Source: Candidatus Ideonella esbjergensis (GTDB lineage: Bacteria; Pseudomonadota; Gammaproteobacteria; Burkholderiales; Burkholderiaceae_C). From it: a DNA stretch of 64,000 bases. How positions within the stretch are numbered: the first letter of the stretch is position 1; each line of letters opens with the position of its first letter. This document shows positions 41,567 through 50,721 of the stretch, piece after piece. Below the pieces are notes generated by a model that saw nothing but the letters and a program-made list of their open reading frames with translations, made no database searches and was not told the origin of the DNA. The translations under genes were made by a program, and so were the position numbers. The stretch lies in the NCBI GenBank assembly GCA_016710065.1, contig JADJLP010000002.1, positions 310,001-374,000 of the forward strand. The letters are read 5' to 3'.

Positions 41567-43753
41567 ATGCTGAAGTGGCTGATCGCATGGGCTGATCGCG
41601 TGGCGGCCAAGCTGTTGAACGACTCGTCCATGCGCTTGTTCAGCGCCCAACCCATTGCGCCCAACTACCTCACCGTGGTCGTGCTGATGGCTGTGGCCCT
41701 GGCCCTGCGTCTGGCCATGGCGCCGGTACAGGCCGGCTTGCAGTACGTCACCTTCTTTCCCGCCATCACGCTGGCGGCTTTCCTGGGTGGCATGCGTGCG
41801 GGCCTGGTGGCCACCGCCATTGGCATGACGCTGGCCACGGTGATCTTCACACCGCCCTACTACTCGTTGTCGTGGGCGGTGGTGCACAAGAGCCTGTGGT
41901 CCAACCTGGTCTTCCTGGTGGACGGCTGCATCGTCTCGCTGGTGATCGACGCCATGCACCGCTACCGGCGCCGCTACCAGGCCGAACTGGTCGGGGCGCA
42001 GCGGGCGTCCACACAACTGGCTGAGCTGAACCAGCAGTTGCGCATCGCCGCCGTGGCCTTCGAATCGATCGAGGCCATCATGATTGCAGACGCCGAGGCC
42101 CGCATCGTGCAGGTCAACAGCGCCTTCGAGCGCTACTCTGGCTACACGGCCGCCGAGGTGGTGGGCCAGAACCCCCGCATGCTCGCGTCGGGCCGGCATG
42201 ACAGGGCCTTCTACCAGGCCATGTGGGACACGCTGCTGGACACCGGCACCTGGAGCGGCGAAATCTGGGACCGTCACAAGAGCGGCCACATCTACCCCAA
42301 GCAGATGACCATCACCGCCATCCGCAACGAGGCTGGCGACACCACCCACTACGTCAGCATCTTCACCGACATCACCGAGCGCAAGCGCGCCGAAGAGGCC
42401 ATACACAACCTGGCCTTCTACGACCCGCTCACCGGCCTGCCCAACCGGCGCCTGCTGGCCGACCGCATGGGCACCGCCTTGGCCACGGCCGTGCGCGAGC
42501 GGCATTGGGGCGCCGTGCTGTGCCTGGACATGGACCGCTTCAAGCTCCTCAACGACAGCCTCGGCCATCACCATGGCGACCTGTTCCTGATCGCCATCGC
42601 CCAGCGCCTGCGTGGCCTGGTGCGTAAGACCGACACGGTGGCCCGCCTGGGTGGCGACGAGTTCGTGCTGCTGGTGTCCAACATCAGCGGCGATGCCGGG
42701 GAGGCCTCGGTGAAGGTGGCCCACCTAGCTGACAAGGTGCGTGAAGCGCTGGCCCAGCCCTACCAGCTGGACCACTACACGCACCACAGCACGGCCAGCA
42801 TCGGTGTGTGCCTGTATGGCGGCCCCGATGTTCAGGTGGACGAGTTGCTGCAGCGGGCCGACAAGGCCATGTACGAATCCAAGGAGTCCGGCCGCAACCG
42901 GGTGCGTTTTTTCGATCCACAGTTGCAGGCTGCCGTGCGTGCCCATGAGGTGCTGGAGGCGGAGCTGCGCCAGGCAATCGCGGCGCAGCAGTTCAGTTTG
43001 TTCTACCAGCTCAAGGTGAATGCCCAGGGGCAGCCCCTGGCCGCCGAAGCCATGGTGCGGTGGCATCACCCTACCCGGGGGCTCTTGCTACCCGAGCATT
43101 TCATGCACGTGGCCGAGGGCAGCCCCATGCTGCCACTCATCGGCCAGTGGGCGCTCGACACGGCCTGCCAGCAGTTGGCGGCGTGGCAGGGCCACCCGCA
43201 AGCAGCGGGCCTGGCGCTAGCGGTGAACATCCACCCGCAGCAGTTCGCACAGCCCGATTTCATGGAACTGTTGAGCGACATGCTCAGGGCGCATGGCGCA
43301 CCGCCGGGCAAGTTGCGCCTGAACCTGGTGGAGGCGGCCGTGCTCACCGACGTGGAGGGCAGCCTGCGCAGGATGCGCGAGTTGCGCGAAACCATGGGCG
43401 TGCATCTGGTGCTCGACCACTTTGGTACCGGCTACTCGTCGCTGTCGGCGCTGCAGCGCCTGCCACTGGACAAGGTGAAGATCGACGCCAGCCTGGTGGC
43501 GCGTGTGCTGGACGACCCCGAGAGCGCGGCCATGATCCGGGTGCTGGTGGGTGTGGCCAGGCAGTTCCACCTGCAGGTGCTGGCCAACGGGGTGGACAGC
43601 GCGGCCCAGTTCCAGGTGCTGGTGGAGGCCGGGTGCGATGCCTTTCAGGGCAGCCTGTTTGGCCCGCCGCTGGCTGTCGACGCCTTCAACCTCATGCTGG
43701 CGCATGGCCGCCATAAGGCTGCAGGCTTGTCCGCCATCACGCCCGCAGGCTGA
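41567..43753 (+). CDS. DUF4118-PAS-GGDEF-EAL signalling protein, EAL degenerate
   Basis: 728 residues. Three or four transmembrane helices (about 33-128) resemble the DUF4118 sensor region, followed by PAS (about 160-272, NPRMLASGRHD), GGDEF (about 283-450, intact GGDEF at 362-366 with DPLTGLPNR) and EAL (about 460-712). In the EAL domain EAL is EAM, the metal/base residues are changed: NLVE instead of E-L-T-E at 586-589, DHFG instead of DDFG at 617-620, ANGVD instead of AEGVE. It is therefore probably a diguanylate cyclase whose EAL domain binds but does not cut c-di-GMP. A 108-bp gap with no clear feature precedes it. Confidence 0.9.
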   Translation: MLKWLIAWADRVAAKLLNDSSMRLFSAQPIAPNYLTVVVLMAVALALRLAMAPVQAGLQYVTFFPAITLAAFLGGMRAGLVATAIGMTLATVIFTPPYYSLSWAVVHKSLWSNLVFLVDGCIVSLVIDAMHRYRRRYQAELVGAQRASTQLAELNQQLRIAAVAFESIEAIMIADAEARIVQVNSAFERYSGYTAAEVVGQNPRMLASGRHDRAFYQAMWDTLLDTGTWSGEIWDRHKSGHIYPKQMTITAIRNEAGDTTHYVSIFTDITERKRAEEAIHNLAFYDPLTGLPNRRLLADRMGTALATAVRERHWGAVLCLDMDRFKLLNDSLGHHHGDLFLIAIAQRLRGLVRKTDTVARLGGDEFVLLVSNISGDAGEASVKVAHLADKVREALAQPYQLDHYTHHSTASIGVCLYGGPDVQVDELLQRADKAMYESKESGRNRVRFFDPQLQAAVRAHEVLEAELRQAIAAQQFSLFYQLKVNAQGQPLAAEAMVRWHHPTRGLLLPEHFMHVAEGSPMLPLIGQWALDTACQQLAAWQGHPQAAGLALAVNIHPQQFAQPDFMELLSDMLRAHGAPPGKLRLNLVEAAVLTDVEGSLRRMRELRETMGVHLVLDHFGTGYSSLSALQRLPLDKVKIDASLVARVLDDPESAAMIRVLVGVARQFHLQVLANGVDSAAQFQVLVEAGCDAFQGSLFGPPLAVDAFNLMLAHGRHKAAGLSAITPAG

Positions 43754-43774
43754 CGCGGCGGCCTGCGGGCGCGC

Positions 43775-45685
43775 TCAGATTTCTCGCCGCACCTGCATGA
43801 TGGCCGACACGGTCTGGTTGGACGCCTCGGTGAAGCGGCTGCCACTGCCCAGCAGACTCTCGGCGCGCGCGTAGTCGTCCGCGTTGATGCTGTCGGCCAC
43901 CTCGCCGGCGGCCCGGTGGAACTCGGCGTGCTGGTCCACCAATTGCACAAAGCTCGGCCGCTGGTGCCAAGGGCTGGATTCGGCGCCATGCAACCACTTG
44001 CCCAGCGCACAGCAGTTGTCGCGCTTGAGCGTGGCGGCGTCCAGGTGTTCCTTGGCTGCGATGGCGCGGCGCAGGGTCACCTTCCAGGCGCGGTGTGCGT
44101 CCACGGCCTTGTCGAAGTCGAAATCGGCATGGTGGGCCAGCCCATGGCTGGCGGCGCCCTGTTCCAGGCCTTCCGGCAACTTGAACTGGGCCACGCGCGT
44201 GGACAATTCCTCGGCGCGCACGCGCAGGTCTTCGCAGGCGGCGGCCGTCTGCTCCACCAGGGCGGCATTGCTCTGGGTCGAGCGGTCGAGTTCTTGGGCG
44301 GTCTGCCCCACCAGTTGCACGCCTGCGGACTGCTCCCTGGCGCCGTTGGCGATCTCGCCGATCAGCTGGCCCACGCGGCCGGTGTCGGCCACCACGCGGT
44401 CGATGGTTTCGCGCGCTCGCCCCACCACGCCGGAGCCGCCTTGCACCTGTTCAACGCTGGTCTGGATCAGGGCCTTGATTTCGCGCGAGGCGTTGCTGGA
44501 GCGCTGGGCCAACGAACGCACCTCAGCCGCCACCACCGCAAAGCCGCGGCCGGCCTCACCGGCACGGGCCGCTTCCACGGCGGCATTGAGCGCCAGGATG
44601 TTGGTCTGGAAGGCGATGCCGTCGATGGTGCCGATGATGTCGCCGATGCGGGCGGAGGAGCCGCCAATGGCTTCCATGGTGCGCACCACGTCGCCCATCA
44701 CCTGCCCACCTTCATTGGCCACCTGGGCATTGGTGGCTGCGAGCCTGGAGGCCTGTTCGGCCGTGTCGGAAGTGCGGTGCACCGTGCCCGATATCTCTTC
44801 CATCGACGAGGCCAGTTGCTGCAGGTTGGCGGCAGTCTTCTCGGTGCGCGAGGACAGATCCGACACGCCGGCGGCGATCTCGCTGCTGCCGTGCAGGATG
44901 GTCTCGCTGGCCACGCGCACGTCACGCACGATGTTCACCAGCGATTCACGCATCGCGGCCAGCGCGGCCATCACGCCCGATTGGCCTGGCACCATGGTGG
45001 TGAGGTCACCCTGGGCCAGGCGCAGGATGATGGCCTGCACATCTTCGGGTTCGCCGCCAATCTCGCGAGCCAGTGTTTGCTTGGCGAGCCAGGCCAGGCC
45101 GGTGGACGCCGCCGTCGCCAGGCCGGCCAGCACCAGGGCCAGCACCAGGGTTTGCTGGGCGGCTTGCTGGTTGGCATGGCGCGCGGCTTCCGAGGCCTGG
45201 CGCGCCTGGGTCAACTGTTCGACCAGTTCGGCCTTGAGGGCGCGCCAGGCCGGGGTTTCCTCGGCCACCAGTTTTTGCGCGGCTGCGGCCGCATCGGTCT
45301 TGACCAGGCCGGTCACCGTGGCCTGGGACGCATGGTGCTTCTCGCGCAGTTTCTGGATCGCGTTCAGGTTGGCATGGAAGTCGCTGCCATCAGACGCCGA
45401 CCGGGCCGACGCCAGGGCGTCGGCAAAGGCCTTGTCTGCATCCTTGAGGTTGGCGTAGGCCTTGCCGTTGCCTGGGTCGAGCACGATGTTGCGGATGGCC
45501 TGGCCGGTTTGCAGGCCTTGGGCATACATGTCAGACAGGCTTTGCGCCAGCAACTGGTCCTTGGCAAGGTAGTGCTCGAAGCTGGCGCTGCTCTGGCGCA
45601 TGCCCCACAGGCCCACGGCCACGGCCGTGCCGAACAGCACGGCCGGCACGACCGTGAAGATGATCATTTTTGTGTTGAAGCGCAT
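43775..45685 (-). CDS. Methyl-accepting chemotaxis protein with C-terminal CZB domain
   Basis: 636 residues. Transmembrane helix 1 (KMIIFTVVPAVLFGTAVAVGLW) and helix 2 (near 175-192) enclose a small periplasmic four-helix-type domain. The cytoplasmic signalling tip IDGIAFQTNILALNAAVEAARA is the invariant MCP hairpin. The C-terminal CZB domain carries the zinc ligands (VDAHRAWK, DNCCALGKWLHG, HAEFHRAAGE), a sensor often linked to zinc or hypochlorous acid. It signals through CheW/CheA, whose genes are elsewhere. It converges on the GGDEF-EAL gene. Confidence 0.92.
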   Translation of the reverse strand: MRFNTKMIIFTVVPAVLFGTAVAVGLWGMRQSSASFEHYLAKDQLLAQSLSDMYAQGLQTGQAIRNIVLDPGNGKAYANLKDADKAFADALASARSASDGSDFHANLNAIQKLREKHHASQATVTGLVKTDAAAAAQKLVAEETPAWRALKAELVEQLTQARQASEAARHANQQAAQQTLVLALVLAGLATAASTGLAWLAKQTLAREIGGEPEDVQAIILRLAQGDLTTMVPGQSGVMAALAAMRESLVNIVRDVRVASETILHGSSEIAAGVSDLSSRTEKTAANLQQLASSMEEISGTVHRTSDTAEQASRLAATNAQVANEGGQVMGDVVRTMEAIGGSSARIGDIIGTIDGIAFQTNILALNAAVEAARAGEAGRGFAVVAAEVRSLAQRSSNASREIKALIQTSVEQVQGGSGVVGRARETIDRVVADTGRVGQLIGEIANGAREQSAGVQLVGQTAQELDRSTQSNAALVEQTAAACEDLRVRAEELSTRVAQFKLPEGLEQGAASHGLAHHADFDFDKAVDAHRAWKVTLRRAIAAKEHLDAATLKRDNCCALGKWLHGAESSPWHQRPSFVQLVDQHAEFHRAAGEVADSINADDYARAESLLGSGSRFTEASNQTVSAIMQVRREI

Positions 45686-45793
45686 GGCCAGACCTCTTCT
45701 GTCTTCTGGGAAGAACCCCTCCGAGTATCTGGATAGGCCGGGCCGGCCAGGGTTGGAAAAGGCCCGGGATTCGGGGCCAGATCCGTCACCGGC

Positions 45794-46873
45794 TCAGTGC
45801 CATTCGGCCAACTGGGCCCGCAGCAAGGCGGCATCGGCCTCGGGCAAGCGTGCGCCATGGGCCTGGTTGCGCCATGCCAGCCAGACCTGGCCGTCGGGCT
45901 GCAACCACAACCGTCCGCCGTCGCGGCCCGGCCACTGCACGGTGGGCGGGCCCTCGGGCAGCACCGCCGCCGGCCGCCACAGACCGGCGCTGGCCAACTG
46001 CAAACGCCCCAACCACAGGTCTTGTGCAGGGCCATGCACCCCCTGGGCCTGTGCGGTTTGCCAGCGCGCTCTGTCAACCGTGTGCAGGGCTGCGAGCAGG
46101 GAGTCCACGGGGCTCAGCGGCTGGTTGGCGTTGGCGGCAGCCTGATCAAGCACCGGCGGGGCCTTCATCATCTTGCGAGGTGCGGCCAGACCGGCGGGTG
46201 CCGCAACAGGTGCCGGTGGCGCCGCAGCGGCCAGTGGTGCATCGAGCCCCGTGACAGCGACTGGCGCAGGGGCGGCAGGGGCCGGGGCTGGCGCAGCGGC
46301 GGGGGTTGGCTTGGCGGCGGCCGCGATTCCCGCGGCCGGAGCCTGAGACTCGGCCACCTCGGCGGCCGCAACGACTGACGGCGGCGCGACCTCGCGTGCC
46401 CGCGCCGACGCCCGGACTTCAGCTTGTGCCTTGGCCTGGGCTGCCACGGCCGGGCGGCGCGATGCACTGGCTTCCTTCATGGCCAGGGTGTCGGTGGCGG
46501 CGGTCTTGGGTGCTTCGGGGCGTGGCGCGGGCACTGGGGCCTCGGCGGGCCCAGGGCTGGCCGGTGTGGTGGCCGCAGGCACGGCCAATACAGGGCCGTG
46601 TTCGGGTGCCACGGTGGGCCAGTCCCACTGGTCCAACCCCCACAGCCCCACCACCAGCAAGGCCATGAAGGCGCCGGAATAGCCCAGTCTGGCGGGTTGC
46701 ATCAGCGGCGCCAGCCAGCGTTGCCACCAGGGGCTTTGAGCAGGCTGGGGTTGGCGCACGGCCGCACGGGCGGCGGTGAGGATGGTGTCGCGCACGGCCG
46801 CGGGCACGGCCACGTCGTGGTCGGGGGCGTGGCGCAGGGCCTGTTGCAGCCAGGGGTCTTGCTCGACACTCAT
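45794..46873 (-). CDS. Putative anti-sigma factor, single-pass membrane protein
   Basis: 359 residues. An N-terminal cytoplasmic part (about 1-62) precedes one transmembrane helix (about 64-78, YSGAFMALLVVGLWGL), then roughly 170 residues of Pro/Ala-rich low complexity and a compact C-terminal domain (about 265-359) with Trp-rich blocks LWLQPDGQVWLAWRNQAH. The position directly after an ECF sigma gene, with ATGA overlap, marks it as the likely anti-sigma partner, although no zinc-binding HxxxCxxC motif is visible. The C-terminal domain would sit in the periplasm and sense the signal. Confidence 0.75.
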   Translation of the reverse strand: MSVEQDPWLQQALRHAPDHDVAVPAAVRDTILTAARAAVRQPQPAQSPWWQRWLAPLMQPARLGYSGAFMALLVVGLWGLDQWDWPTVAPEHGPVLAVPAATTPASPGPAEAPVPAPRPEAPKTAATDTLAMKEASASRRPAVAAQAKAQAEVRASARAREVAPPSVVAAAEVAESQAPAAGIAAAAKPTPAAAPAPAPAAPAPVAVTGLDAPLAAAAPPAPVAAPAGLAAPRKMMKAPPVLDQAAANANQPLSPVDSLLAALHTVDRARWQTAQAQGVHGPAQDLWLGRLQLASAGLWRPAAVLPEGPPTVQWPGRDGGRLWLQPDGQVWLAWRNQAHGARLPEADAALLRAQLAEWH

Positions 46874-47514
46874 GGAGCCTCCAGTGGCGCGAGGTAGGCG
46901 CCCATGCAGGTGCGCAGCTTGCTCATGGCGTAGCGCAGCCGGGTCTTGGCGGTCTCGAAACCCACGTCCAGCGCGCGGGCCACTTCGTCCAGCGGCAGGC
47001 CGTCGTCGTGGTGCAGCAGAAAGGCGCTGCGCTGTGGCAGCGGCAGTTGCTCCAGGCAGCCCAGCAGGCGCTCGCCGGCGTGGCGCCAGAAGAGCTTGTC
47101 GCTGCCGTCCACGGCCGTGGCACCGGGGGCTGGCCAGAGCTGCCAGGCCGCGCTGTCGGCGTCGGGCTGCCAGGGTTCACCTCCGCCGGCATCGTCGTCG
47201 TCATCACGGTGGATGGACACCTCGCGGCCGCTGCGGCGCAGCACGTCCACCGCCCGGTGGTGGGCCAGCGTGAACAGCCAGGTGCGAAAGCTCGCCCCCT
47301 GCGGCGCCCAGCGCTCACGGGCATGCACCACGCGCAGCCAGGTGTCCTGGAACACCTCGTCGGCATGGCTGGCCAGGCTGGCGCCCAACACCCGCCGCAC
47401 ATAGCGGTACAGCGCGGCCTGGTGGCGCTCATAGAGGCGCTCGAACGCGGTGGCGTTGCCTGCGGCGTAGCCGGCCATCAGGGCATCGTCTTCGGACGGG
47501 TCGGGCGCTGGCAT
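46870..47514 (-). CDS. ECF-type RNA polymerase sigma factor
   Basis: 214 residues. Region 2 has ERLYERHQAALYRYVRRVL and VFQDTWLRVVHARERW, and region 4 has QLPLPQRSAFLLHHDDGLPLDEVARALDV followed by FETAKTRLRYAMSKL. Between them lies a longer-than-usual acidic linker (HRDDDDDAGG). ECF sigmas direct core polymerase to stress promoters. The gene is coupled to the anti-sigma gene and is divergent from the secreted beta-propeller gene, a likely target; I could not define a promoter motif in the 152-bp gap. Confidence 0.92.
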   Translation of the reverse strand: MPAPDPSEDDALMAGYAAGNATAFERLYERHQAALYRYVRRVLGASLASHADEVFQDTWLRVVHARERWAPQGASFRTWLFTLAHHRAVDVLRRSGREVSIHRDDDDDAGGGEPWQPDADSAAWQLWPAPGATAVDGSDKLFWRHAGERLLGCLEQLPLPQRSAFLLHHDDGLPLDEVARALDVGFETAKTRLRYAMSKLRTCMGAYLAPLEAP

Positions 47515-47666
47515 CTGAGGGGCAGGTCGGGTTTGGATGGGGGTTATACGTGGCCCACGGACTGACGGGGTGACGATCGCCTGAAAAAGGTCCTGCGCGC
47601 CATTTCACCCCATCGCGCACCTGGCGCCGTATCAGAGGCATGACCCCTCAACCCACGGAGCCCCAC

Positions 47667-49649
47667 ATGCCCTCACCGTTCAAGCACCCCAGTTGGCCAG
47701 GCTTGCTGCTGGCCCTGGCCGCCGCCCTGCCGTGGTCGGCCCATGCCGGCCCGCGCGCCACCCTGCAAGCCTATGCCAGCGAAGAACAGTTCAACGCCGC
47801 GCTGGCACGCTGGCAGGAGCGGGCCAAGGCCTTGCAGCAGGAGCGCCGGCGGGCGTCCGACATGAGCCTGCAGGCGGCGCCGTCCGGCAACATGGCCTAC
47901 CCCTCGTCGGCACCGCCGGCCCTGGCGCCCACCCCGGCCAAGATGGCCAAGGCGGCGGCCGAGTCATCGGCCAAGGCCGGGCCCGCCGCCGACAGCATCA
48001 CCAACGTGCAAACCGCCGGCGTGGACGAAGGCGGCATCGTCAAGCGCGCGGGCGACCACCTCGTCATTCTGCGGCGCGGCCGTTTGTTCACCGTGCGCGT
48101 GGGCGGCGACAGCCTGGCCCCGGTGGCGGCGGTGGACGCCTTTGGCCCCGGCGTGGACCCGCAAGGCGCCTGGTACGACGAACTGCTGGTCTCGGGCAGC
48201 ACCGTGGTGGTGGTGGGCTACAGCTATGCGCGGGGTGGCACCGAGATTGGGCTGTTCGACCTGCAGCGTGACGGCCGCCTGCATTACCGCAGCACCTGGC
48301 ACCTGCGCAGCTTTGACTACTACTCGTCGCGCAACTACGCCAGCCGCCTGGTGGGCAGCAAGCTTATCTTCTACACACCCTCACAACTGCAGCCCTGGGG
48401 CCGCATCACGCCGCAAGGCCTGCCCGGCTTGCGCCGCTGGCAGGGCCAGGCCACGCCGAATGAGTTCGAGCGCATCCTCCCCGCCACGCGCATCTACCGT
48501 GTGGACGACGAGTTCGAGCCCACCGAGCCGCTGACCCTGCACACCGTCACCAGCTGCGACCTGGCCGCCCGCGAGATGCGCTGCGAAGCCACCGCCGCGC
48601 TGGGCCCGGCCGGCCGTGTCTTCTATGTGTCCAACGGCTCGGTCTACGTGTGGACGAACACCTTGCCCCACTGGCGCAGTGCCGCCCTGCGCCCGGTGCC
48701 AGACCGCCCGCGCGCCCGCTCGGCCGTGTTTCGCCTGCCACTGGACGGCTCGGCCCCCAGCGCGCTCAAGACCGCGGGCGTGCCCATCGACCAGATGTCG
48801 TTCTTGGAGGACGACAGCGGCCACCTCAACGTGCTGCTGCGCGAGAACGGCGCCGGCGAAGGCATGTGGGGCAGCGAGCACAGCCGCGGTGGCATGGCCC
48901 TGTTGCGCGTGCCCTTGGATGCGCTGGGCGACGGCCAGCAGGCGGCCGAGCGCCAGCACTACCTGCCGTTGCCAGAGGTGCCTGCCGGCCCGGTGCAGAA
49001 CCGCTACGTGAGCGACTGGCTGCTGTGGGGCAGCGGCCAGCAAGCCTGGGCGCTGCGCTACGGCGAAGCCAGTGCCGCGCCGCAGACGCTCAGCCCCGGC
49101 CACGCCATCGAGCGCATCGAGGCCCTGGGCGCGCACGCCGTGCTGGTGGGCAACCGGGGCAGCGACCTGCACATGAGCGCGGTGCGCCTGAGCGGCGCCC
49201 AGGCCGAGCCGGCCGGCCACCATGTTCAAAGCGGCGCACGCCAGGGCGAAACCCGCAGCCACGGCTTCTTCTACCGCCCCATGGGCGACGAGGACGGCCT
49301 GCTCGGATTGCCCATTCTGCAAGGTGGAGGCTTCGGCGGTCGCGGTGCGCAAGGATCGGCCTCGGTGATGTTCCTGCGCACGCACGAGCTTGATTTCCAA
49401 TCGTTGGGCGACTTGCAGGCCCGGCCCGAAAGCGCCATGAACGATGGCTGCCGCGCCAGTTGCATGGACTGGTACGGCAATGCCCGCCCCATCTTCATCG
49501 GCGAGCGCATGTTCGCGCTGATGGGCTACGAACTGGTGGAAGGCCGGCTGGAGCGAGGTGGCTGGATCGGCGTGAGGCGCGAGCGGCTGAACGAGCGGCG
49601 CCGCATCAACTTCGGTGCCATCGCCTCGCGCGGCTGGGAGGACCGTTGA
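47667..49649 (+). CDS. Secreted protein with beta-propeller domain (PF09826 type)
   Basis: 660 residues. A signal peptide (WPGLLLALAAALPWSAHAG) is followed by a helical region and a large beta-propeller domain: GVDEGGIVKRAGDHLVILRRGRLF, FYVSNGSVYVWTN, SGVPIDQ/GVPIDQMSF and the end block GRLERGGWIGVRRERLNERRR. This family occurs in bacteria and archaea and has no firm function; it is thought to be extracytoplasmic. ATG 47667 has GGAG seven bases upstream; an earlier in-frame ATG at 47640 is possible. Divergent from the ECF sigma gene, it is probably under its control. Confidence 0.8.
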   Translation: MPSPFKHPSWPGLLLALAAALPWSAHAGPRATLQAYASEEQFNAALARWQERAKALQQERRRASDMSLQAAPSGNMAYPSSAPPALAPTPAKMAKAAAESSAKAGPAADSITNVQTAGVDEGGIVKRAGDHLVILRRGRLFTVRVGGDSLAPVAAVDAFGPGVDPQGAWYDELLVSGSTVVVVGYSYARGGTEIGLFDLQRDGRLHYRSTWHLRSFDYYSSRNYASRLVGSKLIFYTPSQLQPWGRITPQGLPGLRRWQGQATPNEFERILPATRIYRVDDEFEPTEPLTLHTVTSCDLAAREMRCEATAALGPAGRVFYVSNGSVYVWTNTLPHWRSAALRPVPDRPRARSAVFRLPLDGSAPSALKTAGVPIDQMSFLEDDSGHLNVLLRENGAGEGMWGSEHSRGGMALLRVPLDALGDGQQAAERQHYLPLPEVPAGPVQNRYVSDWLLWGSGQQAWALRYGEASAAPQTLSPGHAIERIEALGAHAVLVGNRGSDLHMSAVRLSGAQAEPAGHHVQSGARQGETRSHGFFYRPMGDEDGLLGLPILQGGGFGGRGAQGSASVMFLRTHELDFQSLGDLQARPESAMNDGCRASCMDWYGNARPIFIGERMFALMGYELVEGRLERGGWIGVRRERLNERRRINFGAIASRGWEDR

Positions 49650-49677
49650 GGCCGCAGGCCCAAGACTGATCGCTTCC

Positions 49678-49747
49678 GTCATTCCCGCGCAGGCGGGAAT
49701 CCAGTGTTTGGATGCTGCCCATGGATTCCCGCCGGCGCGGGAATGAC
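49678..49747. repeat. REP-type inverted pair, family A
   Basis: Two copies in inverted orientation (49678-49704 and 49721-49747) with cores ATTCCCGCGCAGGCGGGAAT and ATTCCCGCCGGCGCGGGAAT, able to form one 70-nt hairpin. It lies between the beta-propeller gene and the lipoprotein gene on the same strand. Confidence 0.9.
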
Positions 49748-49790
49748 GGGCGGGGTAGGCTACGAACCCCGGACCAACCCAGGAGCGCCC

Positions 49791-50243
49791 ATGAAGCTGC
49801 CCATTGTGCTGAGCCTGGCTGCGGCGCTGAGCGCCTGTCAAACCATGCCCGTCCCCACCGACCCCAGCACCGCCCAGGCCCAGGTGGAGGCCGCCGAGCG
49901 CGCCTTTGCCAAGAGCATGGCCGACCGCGACCACGCCGCCTTCAGTCGCTTTCTGGCCGACGAAGCCGTGTTCTTCACCACCACCCCGCCGCTGCGCGGC
50001 AAGGCCCAGGTGGCGGCCCACTGGGCGCGCTTCTTCACGGCGCCGCAAGCACCGTTCTCGTGGCAGCCCGACGAGGTGGAGGTGCTGGCGTCCGGCACGC
50101 TGGCCCACAGCTCGGGCCCGGTGCGCGACGCCAGCGGCCAACTCGTCGCGCGCTTCCATTCGGTCTGGCGACAAGAGGCGCCCGGGGTGTGGCGCATCGT
50201 GTTTGACCGGGGCGAGACGGTGCAGGCGACCCGCCCGAACTGA
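49791..50243 (+). CDS. Lipoprotein with SnoaL/DUF4440-like domain
   Basis: 150 residues. The signal MKLPIVLSLAAALSACQ ends in a lipobox (LSAC), giving a lipidated Cys at 16. Residues about 30-148 fit the NTF2-like SnoaL/DUF4440 fold: AERAFAKSMADRDHAAFSRFLADEAVFF, then TPPLRGKAQVAAHWARFF and FHSVWRQEAPGVWRIVFDRG. Such domains bind small ligands or are enzymes; function is unknown. AGGAG stands five bases before ATG. It follows a REP pair. Confidence 0.88.
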   Translation: MKLPIVLSLAAALSACQTMPVPTDPSTAQAQVEAAERAFAKSMADRDHAAFSRFLADEAVFFTTTPPLRGKAQVAAHWARFFTAPQAPFSWQPDEVEVLASGTLAHSSGPVRDASGQLVARFHSVWRQEAPGVWRIVFDRGETVQATRPN

Positions 50244-50287
50244 CCCGAAGGGCCTCTGAAAGAAGGGGCTTGCACGCTGGTGTCTAC

Positions 50288-50309
50288 GTGTATTACAGTA
50301 GCAATACAC
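50288..50309 (+). promoter_or_regulatory. Operator directly abutting the YtrA-type regulator start
   Basis: GTGTATT (50288-50294) and AATACAC (50303-50309) are exact inverted repeats, with the start ATG immediately after. Promoter-like TTGCAC (about 50270) and TACAGT (18-bp spacer) overlap it, which would put transcription start close to the ATG and give a leaderless or near-leaderless mRNA. Autorepression by the encoded GntR protein is the natural reading. Confidence 0.65.
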
Positions 50310-50720
50310 ATGAACGACACCGCGCTTTTCACCATCGCCACCGGCTCGGCCGAGCCCATCTACCGCCAGCTCATCGAGCAGGTGCGGCGGCGCATTGCCG
50401 CCGGTCTGCTGCAGCCGGGCGACGAGATGCCCTCGGTGCGCGAGCTCGCCCAGGCCCTGGCGGTGAACCCGATGACGGTCTCCAAGGCCTTCGGCCTGTT
50501 GGAGGCTGAGGGCGTACTGGAGCGCCGGCGCGGTCTCGCGATGGTGGTGGCTGCGCAGGCCCAGTCCTCGGCCAGCGTGGCCGACCGTAGCGAGTTGCTG
50601 CGCCCCACGCTGGAACGCGCCGCTGCCGAAGCGCACCAGCTGCAGTTGCCCGCCACACGTGCGCTGGCGATGTTCAAGACCATCCTGCAAGAGACACAGC
50701 AAAACACCAAGGAGGCATGA
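50310..50720 (+). CDS. YtrA-subfamily GntR transcriptional regulator
   Basis: 136 residues, a winged helix plus a short C-terminal dimerisation tail. The HTH is IYRQLIEQVRRRIAAGLLQPGDEMPSVRELAQALAVNPMTVSKAFGLLEAEGVLERRRG, exactly the YtrA pattern. These regulators control adjacent ABC transporters responding to cell-envelope stress. No Shine-Dalgarno is found before the ATG, consistent with a leaderless message. The stop is one base before the ATP-binding gene's ATG, with a strong GGAGG inside its own end. Confidence 0.88.
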   Translation: MNDTALFTIATGSAEPIYRQLIEQVRRRIAAGLLQPGDEMPSVRELAQALAVNPMTVSKAFGLLEAEGVLERRRGLAMVVAAQAQSSASVADRSELLRPTLERAAAEAHQLQLPATRALAMFKTILQETQQNTKEA

Positions 50721-50721
50721 G

